Source: an uncultured Pelagibacteraceae bacterium (GTDB taxonomy: Bacteria; Pseudomonadota; Alphaproteobacteria; Pelagibacterales; Pelagibacteraceae). From it: a DNA stretch of 64,000 nucleotides. The notes beneath the pieces are model-generated. The model saw nothing but the letters and a program-made list of their open reading frames with translations, did no database searches and was not told the origin of the DNA. Position numbers and translations under genes: made by a program. Where the stretch lies: the NCBI GenBank assembly GCA_902589155.1, contig CACIRV010000001.1, positions 1-64,000 on the forward strand. The letters are read 5' to 3'. This document shows positions 40,710 to 51,248 of this stretch, in pieces (the first letter of the stretch is position 1; each line of letters starts with the position of its first letter).

Positions 40710-41755
40710 TGTTCTCTTTTTTAAGACCTTATATATTTTCTCTAGATCCCGAAGCAGCACACGATTTAGCAATTCAATCTTTAAAAGCAAATTTTTTACC
40801 AAAAAGCTTTTTTGACGTTGAAGGACAAGAATTGCTTGAAACTGAATTATTCAATATGAAACTACCAAATCCAATCGGCTTAGCTGCTGGTTTTGATAAA
40901 AGCGCAGAGGTTTATAATTCTCTTTTTAAATTTGGTTTTGGATTTATAGAAGTTGGTACTGTCACACCTAAAAGACAATTAGGTAATCCTAAGCCTAGAG
41001 TTTTTAGACTAGAAAAAGATCAAGCTTTAATTAATCGTCTTGGTTTTAATAATCACGGATCAGAGGTTATATCCGAAAGAATTTCAAACAATAAGCCTAA
41101 TGGTATTTTAGGAATAAACATTGGACCTAATAAGGAGACAAAAAATAAGGAGGATGATTACTATAATTGTCTTACTAAATTATCAATTTATTCAAATTAT
41201 GTAACAATTAATATTTCCTCACCTAATACTGAAGGATTGAGAAATTTTCATGATCAAAATGAAATGGAAAAGTTATTAGTTGGACTAAATAAAATAAAAA
41301 AAGATAAAAACTTAAATCAACCAATTGTTATAAAACTTTCGCCAGATATTGATGATGGAGATGTTAGCGGCATAGTAGAGTTGATTAAAAAGTATAATAT
41401 TCAAGGTATTATTATTTCTAACACCACTGATAGCAATCGAGAAAATTTATATGATATAAAAAAAAATGAAATAGGTGGATTATCTGGACAGCCATTAAAA
41501 GATATTTCTACAAATTTGATAAAAAAATTTTACAAAGATACTAAAGGTAGAATTAAAATTATTGGAGTAGGGGGTATAGATTCTGGCCAAAGTGCATTTG
41601 AAAAAATAACTGCTGGAGCTGATGCAGTTCAATTGTATACTGGTATGGTATATAAAGGACCTGGAATCGTAAAAGATATAAAAAAAGAGTTAATTTCAAT
41701 TTTAAAAAAAGAAAATTTTAAAGATATAAGTCAAGCTATTGGAATTAATGCTTGA
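40709..41755 (+). CDS. pyrD: Dihydroorotate dehydrogenase (quinone)
   Basis: NPIGLAAGFDKSAEVYNSLFKFGFGFIEVGTVTPKRQLGNPKPRVFRL; GVGGIDSGQSAFEKITAGADAVQLYTGMVYKGP. Confidence 0.97.
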   Translation: MFSFLRPYIFSLDPEAAHDLAIQSLKANFLPKSFFDVEGQELLETELFNMKLPNPIGLAAGFDKSAEVYNSLFKFGFGFIEVGTVTPKRQLGNPKPRVFRLEKDQALINRLGFNNHGSEVISERISNNKPNGILGINIGPNKETKNKEDDYYNCLTKLSIYSNYVTINISSPNTEGLRNFHDQNEMEKLLVGLNKIKKDKNLNQPIVIKLSPDIDDGDVSGIVELIKKYNIQGIIISNTTDSNRENLYDIKKNEIGGLSGQPLKDISTNLIKKFYKDTKGRIKIIGVGGIDSGQSAFEKITAGADAVQLYTGMVYKGPGIVKDIKKELISILKKENFKDISQAIGINA

Positions 41756-41795
41756 CCCACTAACTGACAAGAATTATATAGCTGTAGGAAAACTT

Positions 41796-42074
41796 ATGTC
41801 TAAAAGATGCGAATTAACAGGAATATCACCTTTAAAGGGTCATAACGTTAGTCATGCTAAAAACAAGACGAAACGAAGATTTATACCAAATCTCAAAAAG
41901 GTAATTTTTAAAAGCGATATTCTTAAAAAAAATATAAGATTAAATGTAACTAACGCAGCTTTAAGAACAGTAGACTTTAAAGGGGGCCTAGACAAATATC
42001 TTCTGTCAGCAAAAAATTCAAAATTATCCAATAAAGTAAAAAAAATTAAAGCATTCATTTCTTCTAAAGCTTAG
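41796..42074 (+). CDS. rpmB: 50S ribosomal protein L28 (ORF track start at 41739 is upstream of the likely ATG)
   Basis: MSKRCELTGISPLKGHNVSHAKNKTKRRFIPNL; in-frame ATG at 41796. Confidence 0.95.
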   Translation: MSKRCELTGISPLKGHNVSHAKNKTKRRFIPNLKKVIFKSDILKKNIRLNVTNAALRTVDFKGGLDKYLLSAKNSKLSNKVKKIKAFISSKA

Positions 42075-42635
42075 ATGAGTCTTTTCTACAAGTTAGCTGG
42101 GTTAATGGGACTTGTAGTTATGATCTCAAACTACCTAGTACAATTTCCCATTAAATATTTTGGTTTAAATGAAATATTAACTTATGGAGCATTCTCCTAT
42201 CCAATTACATTTTTAATTACTGATTTAGCAAATCGAGCATATGGAAAGATTGTAGCGAGAAAGATAGTTTACATAGGTTTTTTTATAGGCGTCTCTTTAA
42301 CCTTATTAATTTCTACCAACTTTTCAGACTTAATTTCAATAAGAATAGCAATCGGATCAGGCACAGCCTTTTTTGTTGCACAAAACTTAGATGTAGGAAT
42401 TTTTGATAAGCTACGTAAAAAAACTTGGTATGTTGCTCCACTTATATCTTCTATCTTTGGCTCAATAGTTGACACATTTTTATTTTTCTTAATATCTTTT
42501 TATGCAACAGGTATACCTTGGATTACCCTAGCCTTAGGAGATTTATCTGTTAAGCTTTTTATTGCTTTAGCAATGTTAATACCTTTTAGACTACTGTTAA
42601 CTAGTATAAGAGACTTTTCAGAAGTTAAACGTTGA
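42075..42635 (+). CDS. VUT family transporter (putative queuosine precursor transporter, YhhQ-like)
   Basis: SNYLVQFPIKYFGLNEILTYGAFSYPITFLITDLANRAYG; TFLFFLISFYATG. Confidence 0.88.
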   Translation: MSLFYKLAGLMGLVVMISNYLVQFPIKYFGLNEILTYGAFSYPITFLITDLANRAYGKIVARKIVYIGFFIGVSLTLLISTNFSDLISIRIAIGSGTAFFVAQNLDVGIFDKLRKKTWYVAPLISSIFGSIVDTFLFFLISFYATGIPWITLALGDLSVKLFIALAMLIPFRLLLTSIRDFSEVKR

Positions 42636-42641
42636 TAAAAA

Positions 42642-44435
42642 TTAATGTAAAGTTTTTTTGTTCTTTTCAACAAAAAGATCAGTCAATTGATTGATCATAA
42701 CATCACCTAAATCTTGCACATCTGTGATTTTAATAGCTTGATTATAATATCGAGTTACATCATGGCCAATACCTATCGCTAATAGCTCGATATCAGTTTT
42801 GTTTTCAATCCATTTGACAATACTCTTAAGATTAGTCTCCAAATAATCACTTGAATTAGTTGATAAAGTTGAATCATCAACTGGTGCCCCGTCTGAAATT
42901 ACCATCAAAATTTTTCTTTCTTCTTTTCTTCTTGACATCTTATTATAAGCCCATTTTAAAGCTTCACCATCAATGTTCTCTTTAAGCAAACCTTCTTTTA
43001 ACATTAAGCCCATATTATTCTTCCCTTGCCTCCAGGGTGTATCAGCTGATTTATAAATTATATGTCTTAGATCATTTAATCTTCCGGGTAAATTTGGTTT
43101 ATCATTTTTCATCCACTTTTCTCTTGAGGAACCACCTTTCCAATGTTTAGTAGTAAATCCTAAAATTTCTACTTTGACACCACAACGTTCTAATGTTCTT
43201 GCGAGTATGTCTGCACAAATAGCCGCCACAGAAATTGGTTTGCCCCTCATAGAACCTGAGTTATCAATTAAAATTGTAACAAGAGTATCTTTAAATTCGA
43301 TATCTTTTTCTTTTTTAAATGATAACGAATTAAAAGGATCCATTATTATTCTTGGTAATTTTGAAGTATCTAACAAACCTTCTTCTAAATCAAAATTCCA
43401 AGATCTATTTTGTTTAGCTAGAAGTTTTCTTTGAAGTTTATTTGCGAGTTTAGAAACAAAATTTTTAAGTTGTAATAGCTGCTGGTCTAAATTTTTTCTT
43501 AATCTATTCAACTCCTCTTCATTTTCTAATTCTTCTGCCTTGATAATTTCATCAAATTCTTCTGTATAGGCTTTATATTTACGGTCCCCTAAACTATTTT
43601 TGACATTCTTTTTTAACTCTGATTTAGATTTATCTTCTACTTCAATTTCTTCAAAATCTTTATCCGACTCGCTCGTTTGATGCTCTAAATCTGGAGTACC
43701 AGAGTCTATAGATAATTCTTGTTGTTCTTGTTCTTTTTCTTTTGCTCTTTGTTCTTTATTTGTTGAGTCTTTTTTATTTTTATCTTCCTTTTCTTCATTT
43801 TTCTCTTCTTCATTAAAATTTTCATCTAAATTCATATTAGATATTAAATCTGAGATTAATGAATTATATTGAGCTTGATTATGAGTTAAATTACTTAATT
43901 CTTTAATCTTTCCTTTGAATCTTTCATTTAAATCTTTTTTATGAGTCTTAAGTTTTTTTTCTACTTCTTTGTTATTTTTTGAGTCAAAAAATTTAACTCT
44001 TAGATAATTTTCAAAAGACTCTATTATTTTATCCTCACTATTTTTTAAATCCAAAGTACTAATTCTTTCTTGGTAATATTTTTCTATATTATTTTTAACT
44101 CCTTTAAATTGATCAGAACCTAGTTTTTCATATCTAATTTTCTCAGCAATTTTGTATAATTTTTTTGAGATATTTCCATTGGGTTCAAAGGATTTAAAGG
44201 TTTTATTATTACTGAACCTTAATCTAAGAGATTTTGAATCAGCTAATGCTCTAATTTTATTGTAATTAATTTTGTTGTTTACTTGCTCAACTTCAGGCAA
44301 TTTAATAGAATTTTTTTTTGCCTCAAAGTTTTGACTACCAAACGAAACTTCTACATTTTCAGAGTTCGACAAAGATTTTACTGTAGAGCCAATAGCAGTT
44401 TTAAAATTTTCTAGTATTTCAGACTTTTTTTCCAC
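42642..44435 (-). CDS. cobT: CobT-like VWA-domain protein (cobaltochelatase subunit family)
   Basis: MIDAS motif [49 protein letters not shown]; acidic central region. Confidence 0.93.
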   Translation of the reverse strand: MEKKSEILENFKTAIGSTVKSLSNSENVEVSFGSQNFEAKKNSIKLPEVEQVNNKINYNKIRALADSKSLRLRFSNNKTFKSFEPNGNISKKLYKIAEKIRYEKLGSDQFKGVKNNIEKYYQERISTLDLKNSEDKIIESFENYLRVKFFDSKNNKEVEKKLKTHKKDLNERFKGKIKELSNLTHNQAQYNSLISDLISNMNLDENFNEEEKNEEKEDKNKKDSTNKEQRAKEKEQEQQELSIDSGTPDLEHQTSESDKDFEEIEVEDKSKSELKKNVKNSLGDRKYKAYTEEFDEIIKAEELENEEELNRLRKNLDQQLLQLKNFVSKLANKLQRKLLAKQNRSWNFDLEEGLLDTSKLPRIIMDPFNSLSFKKEKDIEFKDTLVTILIDNSGSMRGKPISVAAICADILARTLERCGVKVEILGFTTKHWKGGSSREKWMKNDKPNLPGRLNDLRHIIYKSADTPWRQGKNNMGLMLKEGLLKENIDGEALKWAYNKMSRRKEERKILMVISDGAPVDDSTLSTNSSDYLETNLKSIVKWIENKTDIELLAIGIGHDVTRYYNQAIKITDVQDLGDVMINQLTDLFVEKNKKTLH

Positions 44436-44438
44436 TTT

Positions 44439-45416
44439 TTAAAAAGTAACATTAATTGAAGACTCTGGTAGATCTTCTCCAAAACATCTTTGATAGTATT
44501 CAGATATAATTTTTTTTTCTAACTCGTCACACTTATTTAAAAAAGTAACTCTGAAAGCATAACCCTGATCTTTAAAAATAGACATGTTCTCTGCCCAGTG
44601 CAATACAGTTCTTGGACTCATCACTGTAGAGATATCTCCATTTATAAATCCTTTTCTAGTTAGATCTGCAACTTTAATCATATTTGATAAAGTTTCTTTG
44701 CCCTCTTTGCTGTTTAATTTTTTATTTTTAGCTAAAATGATTTCAAACTCTTTTTCAAAAGGTAAATAATTAAGGGTTGAAACAATATTCCATCTGTCCA
44801 TCTGACCCTGATTTATTTGTTGTGTTCCATGGTACAACCCAGAAGTGTCTCCAAGTCCAACAGTATTTGTTGTTGCAAATATTCTAAAAAAATCATGTTG
44901 TTCCAAAACTTTGTTTTTATCCAATAAGGTAAAATTTCCATCACTCTCTAAAACTCTTTGAATAACAAACATCACATCAGGTCTACCAGCATCATACTCA
45001 TCAAAGACTAGGGCTACAGGATTTTGAATTGACCATGGTAAAATTCCCTCTTTAAATTCCGTTATTTGCTTATTGTCTTTTAAAACAATTGCGTCTTTAC
45101 CAATTAAATCTATTCTACTAATGTGACTATCTAGATTTACTCTAATGCAAGGCCAGTTTAATCTCGCAGCCACTTGCTCAATGTGAGTTGATTTACCGGT
45201 TCCGTGGTAACCTTGAATAAGAACTCTTTTGTTAAAAGCAAAACCTGCGATGATTGCGAGTGTAGTATCTTTATCAAACTTATAATCAGCATCTATTTTA
45301 GGAACATATTCATTTTTTTTTGAAAAGGCATCAATCTGCATTTCGCTATCAAAACCAAAAGTTTGCTTTACGGAAATCTTCATATCTGGTTTTGCGATAA
45401 ATTGTTCAGCACTCAT
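44439..45416 (-). CDS. cobS: CobS-like AAA+ ATPase (cobaltochelatase subunit family)
   Basis: Walker A GYHGTGKSTHIEQVAARL; ALVFDEYDAGRPDVMFVIQRVLE; FFRIFATTNTVGLGDTSGLYHGTQQINQGQMDRW. Confidence 0.95.
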   Translation of the reverse strand: MSAEQFIAKPDMKISVKQTFGFDSEMQIDAFSKKNEYVPKIDADYKFDKDTTLAIIAGFAFNKRVLIQGYHGTGKSTHIEQVAARLNWPCIRVNLDSHISRIDLIGKDAIVLKDNKQITEFKEGILPWSIQNPVALVFDEYDAGRPDVMFVIQRVLESDGNFTLLDKNKVLEQHDFFRIFATTNTVGLGDTSGLYHGTQQINQGQMDRWNIVSTLNYLPFEKEFEIILAKNKKLNSKEGKETLSNMIKVADLTRKGFINGDISTVMSPRTVLHWAENMSIFKDQGYAFRVTFLNKCDELEKKIISEYYQRCFGEDLPESSINVTF

Positions 45417-45928
45417 TTTTTACCTAATGTTTTTTTAAGTTGACTATAAGCTAGTGTAATTTTTTTAAGCTTGTCTTCAAACTCTTTATTTCCCTGGTTT
45501 TTATCAGGATGATATTTTTTCACAAGTTTTTTAAATTTTTTATGAATTTCTTCCCATTTTACTTGATCATTTAGGTCCATTAACTGAAGAGCATCCCTAT
45601 CTGTTTGTGAAAGCTTTGTTTTTTTGAATTCTTTGAAATTTGAACTTTTGAAGATATTCAATTTATCATCCAAAGCATTGCTCCATAAAATGTTAAAAAA
45701 ATTATCTGTAGAGCCAAAATTTTTTGTGGATTTATGCCATGTTAAATCTGATTTAATAAAAAATTCTATTTCTTGGTCATTCATGTTTTCAAAATAGTTC
45801 CAATTCTTATTGAATATTTTGATATGTTCCAAACACAATAACCTAAATTTTCTGCTATTATCTCTCTCAACAGGAGCTCTATATGAACCTATTTCTTTAC
45901 AATTTTTCCAATCACAAATTACTTTCAT
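45413..45928 (-). CDS. DnaJ-domain protein (C-terminal J domain)
   Basis: WEEIHKKFKKLVKKYHPDKNQGNKEFEDKLKKITLAYSQLK with HPD motif. Confidence 0.92.
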   Translation of the reverse strand: MKVICDWKNCKEIGSYRAPVERDNSRKFRLLCLEHIKIFNKNWNYFENMNDQEIEFFIKSDLTWHKSTKNFGSTDNFFNILWSNALDDKLNIFKSSNFKEFKKTKLSQTDRDALQLMDLNDQVKWEEIHKKFKKLVKKYHPDKNQGNKEFEDKLKKITLAYSQLKKTLGKK

Positions 45929-45962
45929 ATTAATTTTATTTTTATATAGTAAATTTATAATA

Positions 45963-46217
45963 ATGGAAAATTATTTTAAAGATATCGAAAATAAATTAGC
46001 TGAAAAGATTAATTGCGAAAAAATAGAAATTATTAATAATTCTCACAAACATGAAGGCCACAAATTTTTTTCTGCTGAAAAATATCATTTACATCTAAAG
46101 ATAAAATCTTTGTATCTAAAGTCAATTTCAAGACTCAGTGCTCAAAAATTAATTATGAATATTTTAAAAGAAGATCTGAAGACTAAAATTCACGCTTTAG
46201 AAATTAGTATTGAGTGA
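45963..46217 (+). CDS. BolA family protein (ORF track start at 45810 is upstream of the likely ATG)
   Basis: MENYFKDIENKLAEKINCEKIEIINNSHKHEGHKFFSAEKYHLHLKIKSLYLKSISRLSAQKLIMNIL. Confidence 0.9.
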   Translation: MENYFKDIENKLAEKINCEKIEIINNSHKHEGHKFFSAEKYHLHLKIKSLYLKSISRLSAQKLIMNILKEDLKTKIHALEISIE

Positions 46218-47316
46218 ATTGTCTTATATTTTTTTTTAATTCATTAATAGAAATTTTATATTTATTAGGTGCAGTTGTTTTACCAATTTTGTTTAACAAA
46301 ATAAAATTTATTTTTTCATCATTATTTTTCTTATCATTTTTTAAATAAGGAATTAATTTATTGATCTCATTAGAATTTCTATATTTGTCAAGAGTATAAT
46401 TCAAATTATTTTTTGAGTAAATTTCCATAAGATCTTTTAAAACTTTTTTATTACAAACTTTTTTAATTATAGAGAGTTTAGTAGCTAAAATCATACCTGC
46501 AAGGACAGCTTCTCCATGAGTAATGTTTTTTGAATAATTATTTTTTACTTCTATAGCGTGAGCAAAAGTATGACCAAAATTCAATATCATTCTCGTATTT
46601 TTTTCATCAACATCTTTATTAACAAATAATAATTTAATTTTACAACTTTTTTTAATTGCATAGATTAATTTTTTTTTTTCATGTGAAAAAATATATTTTG
46701 TATTTGATTTTAACCATTTGAAAAAATTTTTATCTTTTATTACAGCATGTTTTAATATTTCTGCGTAACCACATACCATTTCTTTTTTCTTTAAACTTTT
46801 TAAAAAAGATGTATCACTGACTACTAACTTTGGTTGAGAAAAAGATCCTATTAAGTTTTTACCATACTTAGAATTAACTCCAGTTTTTCCTCCTACGGCA
46901 GCGTCAACTTGTGATAATAAAGTTGTTGGTATGCTTATAAAGTTTAAACCTCTTTTAAAGATGCTGGCAACAAATCCTGCTAGATCCCCTGTAATCCCTC
47001 CACCTATAGCTATTACTAAGTCAGATCTATTAAAATTCTTTGAAAATAATTTATTTAACAAAAATTCTACAGTTTTAAAAGATTTTGTTTTTTCACTAGG
47101 TTCAAAATCATAACTTAACAATTCATATTTTTTTAAGTTTTTAAATATACTTTTCTTAAATTTATTCGGAACTTTTCTATCAAAAATTAGTGCTATTTTT
47201 TTTGTGCGCGGACAAAGGGATCTAATTTTATTAGGTAAAATCTTTAAAATATTATCACCTATTAGAATAGAGTAATTTTTCTTTTGATTTTTAAATTTGA
47301 TTTCTTGAATTTTCAT
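46204..47316 (-). CDS. aroB: 3-dehydroquinate synthase
   Basis: AIGGGITGDLAGFVASIFKRGLNFISIPTTLLSQVDAAVGGKTGVN; LNFGHTFAHAIE. Confidence 0.97.
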   Translation of the reverse strand: MKIQEIKFKNQKKNYSILIGDNILKILPNKIRSLCPRTKKIALIFDRKVPNKFKKSIFKNLKKYELLSYDFEPSEKTKSFKTVEFLLNKLFSKNFNRSDLVIAIGGGITGDLAGFVASIFKRGLNFISIPTTLLSQVDAAVGGKTGVNSKYGKNLIGSFSQPKLVVSDTSFLKSLKKKEMVCGYAEILKHAVIKDKNFFKWLKSNTKYIFSHEKKKLIYAIKKSCKIKLLFVNKDVDEKNTRMILNFGHTFAHAIEVKNNYSKNITHGEAVLAGMILATKLSIIKKVCNKKVLKDLMEIYSKNNLNYTLDKYRNSNEINKLIPYLKNDKKNNDEKINFILLNKIGKTTAPNKYKISINELKKNIRQFTQY

Positions 47317-47812
47317 ATAATTTTATTATTTTATAAATGGTTTCATCTTTATTCATTGAATTACATTTTATTCTAAAATTAGATTCATTATAGATTTTCT
47401 TTCTTTTCGAGTAAATTTCATTAATCGACTCTGTTAGATTCTTTTCATCTAAAAGAGGTCTTTTTTTGACATTTTTTAATCTAAGTAATATAGAGGATAT
47501 GCTTAGGTCTAGCCAAAAACTTAAGCAAGAATTTTTAATTTCTTTTCGAATAGATGTGTTTAAAAAAGCCCCACCACCTAAAGCTATAACTAAATTATCT
47601 TTTTTTAGTTCTTTAAGAGTAATTTTTTTTTCAACTTTTCTAAAATAATTCTCACCTTTATTTTCAAAAATTTCTTTAATGGTATTTCTCTCTTTTATTT
47701 CTATCAGCTTATCAATATCAACAAATTTACGTTTCAGCTTTTTAGCAAGTTTTTTGCCGATGGTAGATTTACCAACACCCATCATTCCAGTTAATATAAG
47801 GTTTTTTTTCAA
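47291..47812 (-). CDS. aroK: Shikimate kinase
   Basis: LTGMMGVGKSTIGKKLAKKLKRKFVDIDKLIE; GGGAFLN; overlaps aroB. Confidence 0.96.
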   Translation of the reverse strand: MKKNLILTGMMGVGKSTIGKKLAKKLKRKFVDIDKLIEIKERNTIKEIFENKGENYFRKVEKKITLKELKKDNLVIALGGGAFLNTSIRKEIKNSCLSFWLDLSISSILLRLKNVKKRPLLDEKNLTESINEIYSKRKKIYNESNFRIKCNSMNKDETIYKIIKLYENSRNQI

Positions 47813-47885
47813 CTATCTTACCAATTTTCAATTTGATTTATCACAAATATGTCTTATTTTTCGAGTTTAAATATATTTTTTTACT

Positions 47886-48068
47886 ATGCAACTTAAATAC
47901 AATCGACAACGAAGCATTGGCAGTTCAATAGGAAGAATGTTGATTAAGATGGTTTTGTTATTGATCTTAGTAATTGTAGGTATTTTTCTTATAGAAAAAA
48001 TAAATTTTCCTAGCCCTGAACAAAAATTTAAAATTGATATAACTAATGAAATTAATAAGCTTAAATAA
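47886..48068 (+). CDS. Small single-TM protein, unknown function (60 aa)
   Basis: MQLKYNRQRSIGSSIGRMLIKMVLLLILVIVGIFLIEKINFPSPEQKFKIDITNEINKLK; TM helix; overlaps the next gene by 23 nt. Confidence 0.6.
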   Translation: MQLKYNRQRSIGSSIGRMLIKMVLLLILVIVGIFLIEKINFPSPEQKFKIDITNEINKLK

Positions 48069-49782
48069 ATATATTTGCTTGTTAATTTTAATAATTTCAT
48101 TTCAATCCCTTTATGCGGAAGAAGAGATAGATATCTGGAATAAAGAAATTAAAGATAAAACTAAAATATTAAAACAAGAAAACCAACCATCTGAAGACAC
48201 AATTAATTCTGAGCTATTCAAAAAATCCCAAACAAATACAAGTATCAAAATTGAAAATGAAATATTAGAAAATTCTCAAGAAGTAAAAATATTTGGTATT
48301 TATGATCCTGCAGAAAATGATTTTGATTTAAATATGTGGACTCAAACTGAAGCAGAAGACATCAAATCAAGTTTTAAAAGAATTAAAAAGATTCAACTTT
48401 CAAATACGGCAACAAAACTATTTGAGAAGACAATATTATCTATTGCTTACCCACCTAAAAATATGGGGGAAAAAGAGTTTGTTAATTTAAAAATTAATTG
48501 GATGATAGAGAATAAAAGGATCGATCTAATAGAAAAATTTTTAAATCAAAATAATACTTTTCCTAATAAAAAAAAACTTATTCAGTATTTAGTTGATAGC
48601 AATATTGCTAAAGCAAATATTAAAGAAGGTTGTAGTAAAATAGATTTTTTAGATAAAACTATAAAAGACTCATATTTAGATAGGTTTAAAATTTATTGTT
48701 TAGTTTTTAATAAAAAGAAAAATGAAGCTCAACTTCAATTTGATATTTTAAGAGAGGAAAATAAATCAGACAATTTTTTTGACGATAAAATGAATTTCCT
48801 TTTAGGCGTAACAAGCAATACTTCTAAAAAAATTAAAGATGATAATTTATTAAACTTTTATCTTTCAAGCGTAACTATTGAGAATTTTAGTTATGAACCA
48901 ACAGCAAAAACTCAAAAAATAATATGGGAATATTTAAACGCCGCTAATTTAATTAAATTAAATGATGATAGAGATAAAGAAAAATTAAAAAGTTTAGAAA
49001 TTGCTGCCAACCAAAATCAATTTGATAAACAAAAGATATTTGATATTTATTCAAATATTTCTTTTGATTTAAATAGCCTATTAAAAGCTGAAGATATTTA
49101 TCAAACATTCGATAATATAGATGCCAGAGCTTTAATTTATCAAAAATATTTACTATCAGACAAAGAAGAAAATAAAATTAAACTACTTTTTCTACTGAAA
49201 GATTTATTCCAAAAAGATAAATTATCAAATATTTTTGTAGAGTTTTTAAGCGACAGACTTAAAGAAATTAATCTCAACGACGTTTCCGACTCATACAAAG
49301 AAGTTGTGCAAAAAAATATTATTACAAAAGAAGAATTGACATTAGGTAAAATAAAATATGATGATAAAATTCTACATCGGTCAAGATTGTTAAGATATAT
49401 CAACAATGAAGTTGATCAAAAAAAAGCTCAGAAAGATTTTCTTAAAATATATAAAAAGATTAAAAAAAATAGAAAATATTTTTTTTCAGCTAAAGATTTG
49501 GCTTTGGTAGAATCGTTAGCTGAAGATGGATTTGAAATACCAAAAGAACTTGACTATCAAGAAATTTCAAAAAAATATAGCATCCCGTCAAATTTACTAT
49601 CACTTGGAAAAAGTAAACAATCTGCTTTTTTAACTTTAAAATTAGTAGAAATAATTGGAGAAGATGAAGCTTATAATTTAGATCCAGAGACAATTTATTT
49701 TATCACTCATCTTTTAAATAAGAATAATCTAAAAAAAATTAGAAACGAAATTTTAATTTCAGCTCTTCCACAAAGAAGTTAA
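48046..49782 (+). CDS. Large exported helical protein of unknown function (578 aa)
   Basis: N-terminal signal sequence ICLLILIISFQSLYAEEE followed by a long, charged, helical protein; upstream of def. Confidence 0.75.
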   Translation: MKLISLNKYICLLILIISFQSLYAEEEIDIWNKEIKDKTKILKQENQPSEDTINSELFKKSQTNTSIKIENEILENSQEVKIFGIYDPAENDFDLNMWTQTEAEDIKSSFKRIKKIQLSNTATKLFEKTILSIAYPPKNMGEKEFVNLKINWMIENKRIDLIEKFLNQNNTFPNKKKLIQYLVDSNIAKANIKEGCSKIDFLDKTIKDSYLDRFKIYCLVFNKKKNEAQLQFDILREENKSDNFFDDKMNFLLGVTSNTSKKIKDDNLLNFYLSSVTIENFSYEPTAKTQKIIWEYLNAANLIKLNDDRDKEKLKSLEIAANQNQFDKQKIFDIYSNISFDLNSLLKAEDIYQTFDNIDARALIYQKYLLSDKEENKIKLLFLLKDLFQKDKLSNIFVEFLSDRLKEINLNDVSDSYKEVVQKNIITKEELTLGKIKYDDKILHRSRLLRYINNEVDQKKAQKDFLKIYKKIKKNRKYFFSAKDLALVESLAEDGFEIPKELDYQEISKKYSIPSNLLSLGKSKQSAFLTLKLVEIIGEDEAYNLDPETIYFITHLLNKNNLKKIRNEILISALPQRS

Positions 49783-49800
49783 TTACAATATAAGCTATAT

Positions 49801-50322
49801 ATGTTAAGAAAAATTCTTACAGAACCTGATCCTATCTTAAGGAAAAAATGTGAACCTTTAGAAAAAGTAGACTCTGAAACAAAAAAACTCATGGATGATA
49901 TGCTGGAGACTATGTATGCAGCTCCAGGGATCGGTCTAGCTGCAATACAAGTTGGAATTTTAAAAAGGTTAGTTGTAATTGATATTTCTAAGGATGAAGA
50001 AAAAAAGAAACCTATATTTCTTATAAATCCACAAATAATACATCAGTCGAAAAAAACTTCAGTGTATGAAGAAGGTTGCTTATCTTTACCAGGACAGTTT
50101 GCTGAAATAGAAAGACCAGCTGAATGTACAATAAAATATATTGATTATAATGGAAAAAAAAAGGAGTTAAAATCGGATGGTCTTTTAGCTACTTGTATTC
50201 AGCATGAAGTTGACCACTTGAATGGGATATTATTTATTGATTATCTATCGAAACTTAAAAAAGATATGATCATAAAAAAGTTAGTTAAACAGAAAAAGGA
50301 AATTGAGAGAGTAATAGTCTAA
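49801..50322 (+). CDS. def: Peptide deformylase
   Basis: GIGLAAIQVGI, EEGCLSLPG, CIQHEVDHLNGILFIDYLS. Confidence 0.98.
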   Translation: MLRKILTEPDPILRKKCEPLEKVDSETKKLMDDMLETMYAAPGIGLAAIQVGILKRLVVIDISKDEEKKKPIFLINPQIIHQSKKTSVYEEGCLSLPGQFAEIERPAECTIKYIDYNGKKKELKSDGLLATCIQHEVDHLNGILFIDYLSKLKKDMIIKKLVKQKKEIERVIV

Positions 50323-50327
50323 AACTA

Positions 50328-51248
50328 ATGTCACAAAAAATTGTTTTTATGGGAACACCTGAGTTCTCGTTGCCTACTTTAGAGACTTTAGTAAATTCTA
50401 ATAATCAAATTTTAGCTGTATATACTCAGCCAGCTAGTAAAGCACATCGTGGTCAAAAAATTATTCCTTCAAGAATTGAGACTTTTGCAAAAGAGTATTC
50501 TTTAAATTTAAGAACCCCAGATAATTTGGATAATGATCAAGAATATAATTATTTTAAAGAATTAAATCCAGACATTGTGATTGTAGTAGCTTACGGCAAA
50601 ATTATACCAAAAAAATTTTTAGACTTATCAAAACATGGCTTTATAAATGTTCATGCTTCATTACTTCCAAAATGGAGAGGAGCCGCTCCTATTCAAAGAT
50701 CAATTATGAATTTAGATAATCAAACTGGAATAAGTATTATGAAAATAGTGGAGGAATTAGATGCCGGACCAGTAATGCACCAAGATAAACTTCAGATAAA
50801 TGAAAACATAGACACTCTAACCTTATCAAAAGTTCTGTCTAAATTAGGAGCCAGTTCCGTCCTTAACGCTATAAATAAAATAGAAAAAGGAGAGGCAAGA
50901 TTTCAAGAACAAAATCATAGCGAAGCAACTTATGCCAAAAAGATATCTAAAACAGAAGGACAAATTAATTGGAAAGAAAGTGCAAAAAAAGTTCTGGCAA
51001 AAATTAATGGCTTAAATCCCAATCCAGGAGCTTGGTTTGAATACAAGAAAGAAAGGTACAAGGTCTGGAAAGCAGAAGTAGTAAATGAAAATAGTGAGTC
51101 CGGAATAACAGTAGATGATCAATTTACAATAGCTTGCAAAGAACAATCTATTAAAATCTTGGAAATTCAAAAAGAGGGAAAGAGTAGACAATTAATAGAT
51201 CAATTTTTACTTGGAAATAAAATCAAAAAAGGAGAAAAAATAATTTAA
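50328..51248 (+). CDS. fmt: Methionyl-tRNA formyltransferase
   Basis: VFMGTPEFSLPTLETL; INVHASLLPKWRGAAPIQRSIMN. Confidence 0.98.
   Translation: MSQKIVFMGTPEFSLPTLETLVNSNNQILAVYTQPASKAHRGQKIIPSRIETFAKEYSLNLRTPDNLDNDQEYNYFKELNPDIVIVVAYGKIIPKKFLDLSKHGFINVHASLLPKWRGAAPIQRSIMNLDNQTGISIMKIVEELDAGPVMHQDKLQINENIDTLTLSKVLSKLGASSVLNAINKIEKGEARFQEQNHSEATYAKKISKTEGQINWKESAKKVLAKINGLNPNPGAWFEYKKERYKVWKAEVVNENSESGITVDDQFTIACKEQSIKILEIQKEGKSRQLIDQFLLGNKIKKGEKII

Noticed and set aside
41739-41795. N-terminal extension of L28 in the ORF track
   Set aside because: Canonical L28 starts MSKRCELTG at 41796; the extension overlaps pyrD.
45810-45962. N-terminal extension of the BolA ORF
   Set aside because: Extension is antisense to the J-domain gene; BolA homology starts at ATG 45963.
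47867-48100. 77-aa minus-strand ORF
   Set aside because: Antisense to the 60-aa TM ORF and start of the 578-aa gene; the plus-strand reading has TM helix and gene-order support.
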